From contig JASLEG010000087.1 of NCBI GenBank assembly GCA_030151225.1, forward strand, positions 38,191 to 102,190: a stretch of DNA of 64,000 nt, written 5' to 3'. Position 1 is the stretch's first letter. Every line of letters begins with the position of its first letter. Source of the DNA: Burkholderia sp. Its GTDB lineage: Bacteria > Pseudomonadota > Gammaproteobacteria > Burkholderiales > Burkholderiaceae. The position numbers and the translations under genes are program-made. Below the pieces are notes generated by a model. That model was not told where the DNA came from and made no database searches. It was given only the letters and a program-made list of their open reading frames with translations. This document shows positions 9,943 to 18,300 of the stretch, one piece after another.

Positions 9943-9960
9943 AAGGGCCTTTCGGCCCTT
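9943..9960 (+). terminator. Hairpin closing the tra operon
   Basis: A perfect 7-bp stem (AAGGGCC / GGCCCTT) around the loop TTTC begins 3 bases after the traG stop. No T-run follows on the plus strand, so it may be a weak terminator or an mRNA-stabilising hairpin between convergent traG and the minus-strand gene at 9980-10363. Confidence 0.5.
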
Positions 9961-9979
9961 GGGAATTACCGAAAACGTC

Positions 9980-10363
9980 TTAGCGTCGGAGCGAATCGTT
10001 CACACCGTGGTAAGACTGCTTCCAACTGTTGGTGTATTGATCAACGATACTGCTCGGCTGTGTGTATCTATCCCACGCGTCCCGGTGTTGGGAGTTGGTC
10101 GCAATCAAGTGGTCCAGCTTGGCTGCGATTGCGAACTGAAGGAAGACGGCCAGCGCGCTGGTGAGCGCAGCGCCGAATGCCAGCCATTCAGGGGGCAGTT
10201 GAAGCACCGTAATCACAGTGGCAGCAATCGCCAGTGTGACCAGGTACGTCCACATGATTTTTTTATATATGGATCGGCCGCTTCGCGACGCAATAAACGA
10301 CGAGAAGACCGAGTAAATGAGAGCAAAGAAGCTCGCGAATGCAATGCAGAACACGTAATCCAT
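9980..10363 (-). CDS. Small inner-membrane protein convergent with traG
   Basis: 127 residues when begun at the ATG at 10363, which has a G-rich stretch (GGGGG) 10-14 bases upstream; a TTG start 21 bases earlier is less likely. About three hydrophobic segments (VFCIAFASFFALIYSVFSS, TYLVTLAIAATVITVL, LAFGAALTSALAVFLQFAI) are followed by a polar cytoplasmic-type tail (KLDHLIATN..YHGVNDSL). I do not recognise the family. In F plasmids the entry-exclusion inner-membrane protein TraS sits next to traG, so a similar role is possible, but orientation differs and similarity is not evident. Confidence 0.6.
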   Translation of the reverse strand: MDYVFCIAFASFFALIYSVFSSFIASRSGRSIYKKIMWTYLVTLAIAATVITVLQLPPEWLAFGAALTSALAVFLQFAIAAKLDHLIATNSQHRDAWDRYTQPSSIVDQYTNSWKQSYHGVNDSLRR

Positions 10364-10492
10364 TTTAAGCGCCCCCGTACGCAATTAGACTTGACGTTAC
10401 GCCTGATCCGGCGTAGTGGCAAGTCGTTCCGCAATAACATAATCGCGCGTTGCATTAATCCGTCGCTTTCCCGTATTCACGCTATATCAGCG

Positions 10493-10630
10493 GTGAGTCG
10501 GTCGCGTCGGCTTGCGCTCACGTTCCCCCTCCTCCTGCTCGCGGCCTGCGCCGCGCCGCACGGCGATGACGCGTGTGCCACCCCGTATGCCGGCACCACG
10601 CATGCCGTTCGCGGCGGGAGGTCGGCATGA
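10493..10630 (+). CDS. Small lipoprotein
   Basis: A 45-residue reading frame starting at GTG, with a basic N-terminus (SRSRRLA), a hydrophobic stretch and the lipobox LLAAC, so Cys at about position 19 would be lipidated. Short plasmid lipoproteins of this kind often accompany transfer genes. Its stop overlaps the start of the PLD nuclease (ATGA at 10627), which supports it being a real, translationally coupled gene. No specific function can be assigned. Confidence 0.6.
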   Translation: MSRSRRLALTFPLLLLAACAAPHGDDACATPYAGTTHAVRGGRSA

Positions 10631-11253
10631 AGTTCCTCCTCTGCGTTTTGGTGGCCGCCGCCGCCGGCTATTTCGTCTTGCATGACGGCGCCCCGCCCGG
10701 GCTCGACGGGCTGACGTCCTCAGTCGGTCATCTGACCCATTCGTTGCCGCACCCGGCCGACGGCGCGACGCATTCGGAAGGCACGGCGTCCAACGATCGT
10801 GCCGCCGTGCAGTTCGCCACTTCGCCCGACGGCCAGGCGGAGGCGCTCGTGCTCAGCGTGATCGACAGTGCCCGGTCCGAGCTGGACGTCGCCGCCTACG
10901 AGCTCACCAATCGGCGCATCGTCACGCACCTCATCGACCGTGCTCGCGCCGGCGTGCAAGTCCGCGTCGTGCTCGACCGCTCCCAGCTCGACGGACGCGG
11001 TTCGAAGCTCACCGAGCTCGCGGCCGCGGGCATCCCCGTGCGTATCGATCTGGCCGTGCCGCTCATGCACGACAAGTTCGTTGTCGCCGACGGCGACACC
11101 ACCCAGACCGGCTCCATGAATTACACCCAGGCCGGCGCCCACCACAACGCCGAAAACGTCCTGGTTATCTGGCACCACCCCACAGTTGCCGCGGCGGTGC
11201 GAAGTGCCTGGACGCGCCTTTGGGACGAATCCCGGCCCTATTCCGGCAGCTGA
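10627..11253 (+). CDS. PLD-family endonuclease (Nuc-like)
   Basis: 208 residues. An N-terminal signal peptide or anchor (MKFLLCVLVAAAAGYFVL) is followed by one HKD motif in full form, His148-x-Lys150-x4-Asp155-x6-Gly162-Ser163-x-Asn165. A single-HKD protein with a signal sequence matches the Nuc endonucleases of conjugative plasmids such as pKM101, which act as dimers on DNA in the periplasm. The start overlaps the upstream lipoprotein stop. Confidence 0.88.
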   Translation: MKFLLCVLVAAAAGYFVLHDGAPPGLDGLTSSVGHLTHSLPHPADGATHSEGTASNDRAAVQFATSPDGQAEALVLSVIDSARSELDVAAYELTNRRIVTHLIDRARAGVQVRVVLDRSQLDGRGSKLTELAAAGIPVRIDLAVPLMHDKFVVADGDTTQTGSMNYTQAGAHHNAENVLVIWHHPTVAAAVRSAWTRLWDESRPYSGS

Positions 11254-11296
11254 TTCGAGAACCACTGACATTCACCTTTTCACCACGGAGCACATC

Positions 11297-11554
11297 ATGC
11301 CGCACGCTGATTATCTCGAATACGAAGTCGCCTGCCAGACGCTCGGCCAGCTCATCGCGCACCAGGTGGCCATTCTCGCCCACGAAGAAATGCAGGCCCA
11401 GCCGGATGTGACGCGCGCCGGCGCCGCCGACGCTGAGCGTCGCGCGCTCGTCGCGGTGCGCGACGCGCTGCTGCCCGACGACGCGCGGGGCATTGCCGAC
11501 GTGCTGGCTACCTACGGACCCCGCGCCCGGCAACTGAACGCTGACCGCGCCTGA
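11297..11554 (+). CDS. Small acidic protein, possible antitoxin of the zeta toxin
   Basis: 85 residues, probably all alpha-helical (LEYEVACQTLGQLIAHQVAILAHEEM, AADAERRALVAVRDALL). It ends 14 bases before the zeta-toxin start. Its size and position fit an epsilon-like antitoxin, but no sequence match to known epsilon proteins can be claimed. Confidence 0.6.
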   Translation: MPHADYLEYEVACQTLGQLIAHQVAILAHEEMQAQPDVTRAGAADAERRALVAVRDALLPDDARGIADVLATYGPRARQLNADRA

Positions 11555-11568
11555 CCCGGGAGGCGACC

Positions 11569-13026
11569 ATGGAGACCATTCCGGATCTGGTGATGCAACG
11601 GGCCTACGCGCGCGTCGAGCGTGAGGCGATCGAGGCCAGCCGCGCGCAGGCCGCCCCACGTGCCATTTTGCTCGGCGGCCAGCCCGGGGCCGGCAAGACG
11701 GCGCTGGCACGCCAGGCTGTCTCGGAGCTGGGCGAGCGTGGCGGTGCGGTGCTCATTGATGCCGATCGCATGCGCGAGAACCTTCCGCAGTACAGCGGAT
11801 TGTTGCGTCAGGATCCCCAGCGCGCGGCGGACATCACGCACGCGGATGCGGGCCGCTGGGCGGCTCGGTTGACCGATGCCGCCTCGCAGGCGCGGCGCGA
11901 TCTCGTGATCGACGGCACCATGCGCAACTCCGAGAGCCTGCGCAATCTCGCGCGGCGACTCAACGAGCGCGGCTATACGCTCGAGGTGCGTGGCGTGGCC
12001 ATCCCAGCCGAGATCTCGCTCACGCGCGCGCAGCTGCGCACCGAGCGCGAGATCGCCACCACCGGCGTGGGCCGCGTCGTCAATCCCGAGCAGCATGACC
12101 AGGCGTACGCCGGCATGTTGGAAACCATTGCGCGGCTCGAGCACGAGAAGGCGGTGGACCGGATCCAGATCGTGGATCGGCATCATCGGGAGACCTACCG
12201 CAACGAGCTGCATCAGGGCGAGTGGCGCCACGCGCCGACGGCCGCTGAAGCGATCGAGCGTGAGCGCGGGCGCGCCATGACGCACGACGAGTTGTCCAAC
12301 CACGCCGAGATGCTGGGGGACATTCTCGCGATGCGCATCGTGCGTGGCGCGCCGGCGGCGGAGATTGCCGACGTGTCTGAGCGGCGAGACGCGGCGCTGA
12401 TTGCCCGCCAGCAAGCGCGCTTGGTCAACCCGCAACCCGAGCACGGGCAGCAGTGGACGCAGGGTGCGGGCGACGTTGACACCGTGCGTGCGCAGCGCCA
12501 GCGCCCCATCGATCACGCGCGCGATGCCGAGCGCGGCCGCGCGTTCGACACCCTCGGCCGCGATCAGGCGCTCGCTCTCTTCCCGGAGCTCGACGCGGCG
12601 TTCCACCACCTCGAGACACGCACCAGCCTCTCGACCGTGCCGAACGCCGAAATCGCGCGCGCGAACCTGTCCGAACAGATCCACCGGGGACAGCTGCCGG
12701 AACGCGATGTGCCCGAGGACGTCTCGCGTCGCGCCATTGGGCTCGCCGGTGACCACCACGGCCTGATCGTGCGCGACGCGCAGCAGCTCGAGCGGCACTA
12801 CACGGGTCAGGTGCTGGCCAACTCCTCTCACCACGCGCTCGTGAAGATCGGTCAAACCGTGGGCATCGTTTATCCGCACGACCGCCTGTCGCGTGAGGTC
12901 GAGATCGGCGAGCACGTTGCGATCCAGTATTCGCCCGACAGCGCGCTGCATCAGGTCAGGGACCGGGACCATCAACACGAGCATGCCGCCCCCGTCCACG
13001 AACACCAATACGGAATCGAGCGATAG
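11569..13026 (+). CDS. Zeta-type toxin kinase fused to a KfrB-like domain
   Basis: 485 residues. The N-terminal half is a zeta-toxin/UNAG-kinase-like P-loop protein: Walker A GQPGAGKT (residues 37-44), then VLIDADRMRENLPQY, DIVIDGTMRN-type and RTEREIATTGVGRVV segments. Zeta kinases phosphorylate UDP-N-acetylglucosamine and block wall synthesis. The C-terminal part (about 415-465, VLANSSHHALVKIGQTVGIVYPHDRL) resembles the KfrB domain of plasmid proteins. The start follows a GGGAGG ribosome site. The upstream small gene is the likely antitoxin. The fusion could alternatively be a transfer-associated primase/toxin-like accessory factor. Confidence 0.82.
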   Translation: METIPDLVMQRAYARVEREAIEASRAQAAPRAILLGGQPGAGKTALARQAVSELGERGGAVLIDADRMRENLPQYSGLLRQDPQRAADITHADAGRWAARLTDAASQARRDLVIDGTMRNSESLRNLARRLNERGYTLEVRGVAIPAEISLTRAQLRTEREIATTGVGRVVNPEQHDQAYAGMLETIARLEHEKAVDRIQIVDRHHRETYRNELHQGEWRHAPTAAEAIERERGRAMTHDELSNHAEMLGDILAMRIVRGAPAAEIADVSERRDAALIARQQARLVNPQPEHGQQWTQGAGDVDTVRAQRQRPIDHARDAERGRAFDTLGRDQALALFPELDAAFHHLETRTSLSTVPNAEIARANLSEQIHRGQLPERDVPEDVSRRAIGLAGDHHGLIVRDAQQLERHYTGQVLANSSHHALVKIGQTVGIVYPHDRLSREVEIGEHVAIQYSPDSALHQVRDRDHQHEHAAPVHEHQYGIER

Positions 13027-13028
13027 GG

Positions 13029-13451
13029 ATGGCCATGTTCTCGTTCAACCGCGCGCCACGCCTGCGCCCGATTCCGCACTTCACCCGCCTCTATCTGGCC
13101 GAGCGGCGTTATGCGCGTCAGCGCATGTGGCTCAGCCCGCGCTTGCTGCGCATCGAGGCGAGCTGGGCAGTCCGCTATCTCGCGCGATGGCTGGTGCTGT
13201 GCTGGCTGGCGTGGGCGCCGTCGCTCCTGTTGTGGCTCGCCCTCGGCAGGAACGGGTTCGACCTCGCGTTGCCGATCGCCGTCATTCCGCGCGCCTGCGT
13301 GTCCGCGTACGTGATCGCCGGCGTAGCGGCCTCGATCGCGTACGCCTGGTGGCGCCCGTACATCAGCTACATCGAGCTGCAGGTCCGGCACCACATGGAC
13401 GGCTGGTATCGGACTGTATGCGAAGCCCAGCGGACCGGGCGCATTGATTGA
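13029..13451 (+). CDS. Small inner-membrane protein, unknown
   Basis: 140 residues with two hydrophobic segments (WLVLCWLAWAPSLLLWLAL and VIAGVAASIAYAWW) between basic ends (many Arg at the N-terminus). It begins 2 bases after the zeta-toxin stop, so the two are co-transcribed. Family not recognised. Confidence 0.65.
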   Translation: MAMFSFNRAPRLRPIPHFTRLYLAERRYARQRMWLSPRLLRIEASWAVRYLARWLVLCWLAWAPSLLLWLALGRNGFDLALPIAVIPRACVSAYVIAGVAASIAYAWWRPYISYIELQVRHHMDGWYRTVCEAQRTGRID

Positions 13452-13492
13452 TCACGTTGCAATTTCATTTCATCCACAACACGAGGCAGACC

Positions 13493-13891
13493 ATGCACTT
13501 CACGAAAACCACGCTTCTCTTCACCACCCTGGCAACTGCGGTCCTGCTCGCCGGCTGCGCGACGACCGGCAACGAACGGCTCGAGGCAGCCACGCAGACG
13601 AGCGTGCACACGCAGCTGCAGGAGGGCAAGAGCACCAAGCAGGACGTCCAGGATGCGTTCGGCTCGCCGAACAAGACCACCTTCACGGATTCGGGGCTCG
13701 AGATCTGGACCTACCAGCTGACCCACGCCACGCCGCACGCGATCAACTTCGTGCCGATCGTGGGCGCGTTCGCACATGGGGCTGACGTGCGCCGCAAAAC
13801 GCTGACGGTGCTGTTTGACGACGCCGGCGTCGTCAAGAAATACACCTTCGCCGAGACCACCGACGTGGCCAAGGGAGGAATCGGGCAATAA
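13493..13891 (+). CDS. BamE/SmpA-like lipoprotein
   Basis: 132 residues from the ATG at 13493 (ribosome site CGAGG upstream); a longer frame exists but this start places the signal peptide correctly. Lipobox LLAGC puts the lipidated Cys at about 19. The body (QLQEGKSTKQDVQDAFGSPNKTTFTDSGLEIWTYQL, LTVLFDDAGVVKKYTF) follows the BamE/OmlA fold pattern of small outer-membrane lipoproteins. On a plasmid it may stabilise the envelope during transfer. A strong terminator follows. Confidence 0.75.
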   Translation: MHFTKTTLLFTTLATAVLLAGCATTGNERLEAATQTSVHTQLQEGKSTKQDVQDAFGSPNKTTFTDSGLEIWTYQLTHATPHAINFVPIVGAFAHGADVRRKTLTVLFDDAGVVKKYTFAETTDVAKGGIGQ

Positions 13892-13952
13892 GAGCCTGAA
13901 ACGAATCGATACCCCTGGAAGTGTGTTTACCCATTTCGCACTTCCTTTGACG

Positions 13953-13980
13953 CCAGCCGGCAGAGCCGGCTGGTCTTTTT
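13953..13980 (+). terminator. Rho-independent terminator
   Basis: A perfect 9-bp stem CCAGCCGGC / GCCGGCTGG with loop AGA, followed by TCTTTTT. It ends the 10.5-13.9 kb transcription unit. Confidence 0.88.
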
Positions 13981-14014
13981 CCCGATGTGTTTCGCATTTC
14001 CGAAGGAGATCCGT

Positions 14015-14488
14015 ATGCGAACGCGACTTCGTCGCCACCCTGTGCAGCGCCACCACGTGCTCGCGATGAACGCGGTACTCGCGCTCGGCAGCGGGGTGAT
14101 CACCCAGCCGATCTCGGTCGTAGACGGGCACCCCCTGGCCGGTAGCGCCGAGCCGATGCTGGTCGGCGTGCTGGTGGCCTCGACCTTCTTCATGCCAGCG
14201 TTGCGCCTGACCTGCACGCAACGCGGCTCCTGGATCGCGCTGCGACGTGCGAAGCAGTCCCTTTGCGACTTCGGCCTGTTCGTCGGCCTGCTGAGCATAG
14301 GTTTGTTCAGCGCGATCCTGGCCAACGCAATATCGCTGTCGCCCCACGCGGCGGACATCGCGATCGGCATCGGCTTTGACGGCCTGGTCGATGGCGCGAT
14401 CCTGTACCTATGGGGCTGGGTGGCGTTGCCGCTCCTGCACGCGATCATGCGGGCCGAAACCGCCTGGACCCGGCGAGGTGCGCGGTGA
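14015..14488 (+). CDS. Inner-membrane protein, unknown
   Basis: 157 residues from the ATG preceded by AAGGAG. Four hydrophobic stretches are visible (VLAMNAVLALGSGVI, MLVGVLVASTFFMPAL, FGLFVGLLSIGLFSAIL, LVDGAILYLWGWVALPLL). No family recognised. Its stop overlaps the GTG of the DsbD-alpha gene, so both are probably made from one message and may act together at the membrane. Confidence 0.65.
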   Translation: MRTRLRRHPVQRHHVLAMNAVLALGSGVITQPISVVDGHPLAGSAEPMLVGVLVASTFFMPALRLTCTQRGSWIALRRAKQSLCDFGLFVGLLSIGLFSAILANAISLSPHAADIAIGIGFDGLVDGAILYLWGWVALPLLHAIMRAETAWTRRGAR

Positions 14489-14955
14489 GCCCCCTCCTTC
14501 GCCTTCCTCTCGATTTCGTTGTGCGTGCGGTGCTGCTCGGTGTCGTGTGGCTCGCCGGCGCCCCCGTCCACGCGCAGCAGTTTCTCTCTCCCGACCAGGC
14601 GTTTCGTGTACGCATGACCGAGGAACCCGGCATCGTCGTACTCCATTTCTCGATCGCCGACGGCTATCGCCTCTACGGCGAGCGCTTCGCTGTGTCCAGC
14701 GACGACCCGCAGGCCAGGCTCGGCGCGATCCAGCGCCCGGCCGGCCGTAGCGTGCCCGATCTGGCCGCTGGGCACCCGGTGGAAGTGTACGAGCACGCGG
14801 CGACGTTACGCGTTCCGATTCACGCTCGGGAGATGTTTGCCCTGACCGTGCGCTATCAGGGCTGCGCCATCAACGAGATCTGCTATCCGCCGGCGCAACG
14901 CACATTTCCCGTGATCGCTGCGGCGCTGTTCCCTCAGTCCGGAGCGAGCCGATGA
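14485..14955 (+). CDS. Stand-alone DsbD N-terminal (alpha) domain
   Basis: 156 residues with an N-terminal signal peptide (ending VHAQ). FLSPDQAFRVRM and the Cys pair in YQGCAINEICYPP (Cys127-x5-Cys133) match the periplasmic alpha domain of DsbD, whose CX5C pair passes electrons to DsbC-type partners. The membrane and gamma domains of DsbD are absent. A lone alpha domain could serve a thiol relay for the Cys-rich Tra proteins or TraF, which is inference. The GTG start overlaps the upstream gene and the end overlaps the next start. Confidence 0.8.
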   Translation: MSPLLRLPLDFVVRAVLLGVVWLAGAPVHAQQFLSPDQAFRVRMTEEPGIVVLHFSIADGYRLYGERFAVSSDDPQARLGAIQRPAGRSVPDLAAGHPVEVYEHAATLRVPIHAREMFALTVRYQGCAINEICYPPAQRTFPVIAAALFPQSGASR

Positions 14956-15239
14956 GCGCCCCTCTATCCCATTTTTCGCGTGCGCTCGAGGCGCGCGTGA
15001 ATTACGCGTACGCCGCATGCACGACAGACGCCGGATCGGTGGCGTGGCACACCTTCATGGAGCTGGCTCGCCAACATGCCATCGCGCTCGGGCGAGTTCG
15101 CGCGCTCGATCCGAGCGACGACTGTGAGTGCCCGAATCTGATCGCCGACGTGCCGTTGCTGAGCCAGGCCTTCGAGGCTGCGGTGTGCGAGGTACGCGGC
15201 CAACGCGTGGAAGCGGTCGAAAGCGACCGCACCGCGTGA
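14952..15239 (+). CDS. Small protein related to the one at 19567
   Basis: 95 residues, starting in an ATGA overlap. It aligns by eye with residues about 16-90 of the protein at 19567-20193: ALEARVNYAYAACTTDAGSVAWHTFMELAR here versus ALQARVDYAMAICTTDPGSTAWHDGLEAA there, and LIADVPLLSQAFEAAV versus MLADVRMLREAFEEGV. The two copies flank the adhesin gene. Function unknown; the pairing suggests duplication or insertion. Confidence 0.65.
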   Translation: MSAPLSHFSRALEARVNYAYAACTTDAGSVAWHTFMELARQHAIALGRVRALDPSDDCECPNLIADVPLLSQAFEAAVCEVRGQRVEAVESDRTA

Positions 15240-15262
15240 CGTGTCGCCATATCAAAAAGACC

Positions 15263-15304
15263 CCCTCTGTTCCCGGAATCTTGGCGGAGGACAGGAACAG
15301 AGGG
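15263..15304 (+). promoter_or_regulatory. Structured leader of the adhesin gene
   Basis: A perfect 11-bp inverted repeat (CCCTCTGTTCC at 15263-15273, GGAACAGAGGG at 15294-15304) lies in the 137-base gap before the adhesin start, followed by shorter hairpins (CCCG-TGAT-CGGG type near 15346). It lacks a T-run, so an mRNA leader structure is more likely than a terminator. Confidence 0.45.
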
Positions 15305-15376
15305 CTCCAGGGCTTGCGCCAGGCGCAGGCGTAACCGTCCCGTGATCCGGGATCTCGATGTCAAACGGGGATTGTA

Positions 15377-18300
15377 ATGAAAGTTAAGAAGCGACCCAAA
15401 CGGACCGGACTGTCGATTGCCGTCGCCGCGGCGATCGCGGCCTACGCAGGGCATGTGTATGCGCAGGCGACAGGCACCGATGCGATTGCCACCGGCAACG
15501 GAGCGACGGCCTCCGGCGACGATTCGATCGCTCTCGGCACGAACGTGTCCTCGATCGGCGCACGCGCGGCGGCACTCGGCTACGCAGCCACGGCCGCGGG
15601 TGCCGACTCGATCGCCTTCGGCACCTCGGCCACGGCGCAAACCGACGCTGTCGCGCTCGGCCTGTCGAGCGTTGCCAACACGAACAGCGTGGCGCTCGGG
15701 CCGATGGCCACCGCGGCGGCGGATTCGGCGGTGGCCATCGGCAAGGGGGCGGTTGCGGGAAGCGCCACGCCCACGGCTGGCACGACGGCGGATATCGCGA
15801 TCGGCAGTGGCGCCAACGCGGTGACCACCGGAACCAACAACGGCGGTGTGATCGCGATAGGTGCAAGCGCGTCGGCATCGCTTCAAAACTCCGTGGCGCT
15901 GGGCAGTCAGGCGAGCGCCACGGGCAATCAGGCGATCGCCATCGGCTCGGGGGCGGTCGCGACGGCGCAGAACGGAATCGCCATTGGCAATTCGGCCAAC
16001 GTCGCGACCGCGCAGGATGTGGCGATCGGTTCCGGGGCGATTACGACCACCACGAAGCCGACGGCAACGATCGATGTCGGTGGACAAACCTATTCGGTCG
16101 CGGGCGGCACGCCCAACGGAGCCTTTAGCGTAGGCTCCGCTCGATATCCTCGGCAGATTCAGGGCGTCGCAGCCGGTTCGATCGGCGCAACGAGTACGGA
16201 TGCCGTGAACGGCTCAGAGCTCTACCAGACCACCCAGGCGATCGGGACGCTGTCGACGTCGACGGCCGCGTCGGTCACGTCGCTCTCGACAGGCACCACG
16301 AGCAACGCCTCCAACATCACGAGCCTGTCGAGCAGCGTGACGTCGGGGCTGGTGTCCCTGTCCACCGGCCTAGCAGACAGCAACATGGCGTTGAGCAGCC
16401 TGTCGAGCAGTACGACGGCCGGCTTCGCGTCGATCTCTACTTCGACTGAACAGGCGATCGGCAGCCTGTCCACGGGCGCCGCCAGCGCGATCAGCGATCT
16501 GTCCACGCGCACCGATCAATCAGTGGCCTCGCTCTCGACCGGCATCGCCGGCAACGCCTCAAGCATCACGAGCCTGTCGAGCGGCGTGACCTCGGGACTG
16601 GCGTCGCTGTCCACGACCACGGCGCAATCGGTTAGCTCGCTGTCCACTGGCCTCTCCGACAGCAATGCGGCGTTGAGCAGCCTGTCGAGCAGTACGACGG
16701 CCGGCATCGCGTCGATCTCGACATCGACCGCGCAGGCGATTGGCAGTTTGTCGACCGGCACCGCCAGCGCGATCAGCGATCTGTCGGCCCGCACCGATCA
16801 ATCGGTGGCCTCGCTCTCGACCGGCGTCGCTGGTCAAAATGCAACCCTTGCCTCGCTGCAGTCGGGGCTGTCTGACGGCACCGTGGGCCTGGTGAAGCAG
16901 GTCGGCGGCGTCGGCAGCGGCATCCTCACCTTTGGCGCCAGCACCGGCGGATCGGCCATCGATGTCTCCGGCACCGATGGGGCGCGCCAGCTCAGGGGCG
17001 TAGCCGCTGGCACCGATACAACCGACGCCGTTAACCTGCAGCAACTGCAGAGCGTCTCGGCTGCGATCGGGACCGTCGGTTCGGCTGCGGTCGGCTACGA
17101 CGACTCCGCGCACACACGCGTGACGTTCGGAACGACCGGCACGCCGGTTACGCTCTCCAACCTCGCGGACGGCACCCTGAGCGCCGCCAGCACCGAGGCC
17201 GTGACCGGCCGGCAGCTCTATGCCGAGCAACTCGCATCGAGCGCCAACACGAATGCGATCGCGTTGCTGTCAACCTCCACCGACCAGTCGGTGGCGCAGC
17301 TGACGAGCGGCCTGTCCAGCGGCGTTGCGGCGATCAGCGGGCTCTCGACCGGTACCGCAGTCTCCGTCGCATCGCTCTCTACTGGTCTCGCCGGCAACGC
17401 CGCATCGATCTCCGCCCTGTCCAGCAGCACGGCCTCCACGATCACCGCGCTGACCGCCAGCACAGCGCAGTCTGTCGCGTCCCTGTCCACGGGTCTCGCC
17501 GGCGACGCCTCCACCCTGACGGCCCTGCAGTCCGGTTTGGCGGCCGGCACCGTCGGCCTTGTGCAGCAAGTCGGCGGCATCGGCGCGGGTGTGATCAGCA
17601 TCGGCGCCGGCACGGGGGGATCGGCTATCGATGTCTCCGGCACCAATGGCGCGCGCCAGCTCAAGGGCGTGGCCGCCGGCACCGATGCCACCGACGCCGT
17701 CAACCTGCAGCAGCTGCAGAACGTCTCGGCAGCGATCGGGACTGTCGATTCGGGGGCGGTCGGCTACGACGACGCCGCGCACACGCGCGTGACGTTCGGC
17801 ACGACCGGCACGCCGGTCACCCTCTCCAACCTCGCGGACGGCGCCCTGAGCGCCACCAGCACCGAGGCCGTGACCGGGCGGCAGCTCTACGCTCAGCAAC
17901 TCGCATCGAGCGCCAACACCAACGCGATCGCGTCACTCTCGACCGCCACCGGCCAGTCCGTGGTGCAGTTGACCAGCGGGCTGTCCAGCAGCCTCTCGGC
18001 GATCAGTACGCTGTCCACGGCGACCGTGCAGTTCTTCGCGTCCCTGTCCACCGGTCTCGCCGGGGACGCCTCGACGCTGACGGCGCTTCAGGCCGGTCTG
18101 GCTGCCGGCACCGTCGGGCTGTTGCGGCAGGCCGGCGCAATCGGCGCTGGCGTGATCAGCATCGGCTCCGGAACAGGCGGATCTGCGATCGACATCGCCG
18201 GTGCCGACGGCGCGCGCCAGGTCAAAGGCGTGGCCGCCGGCACCGAGGCCACCGACGCCGTCAACCTGCAGCAGCTGCAGAACGTCTCGGCTGCCATCGG

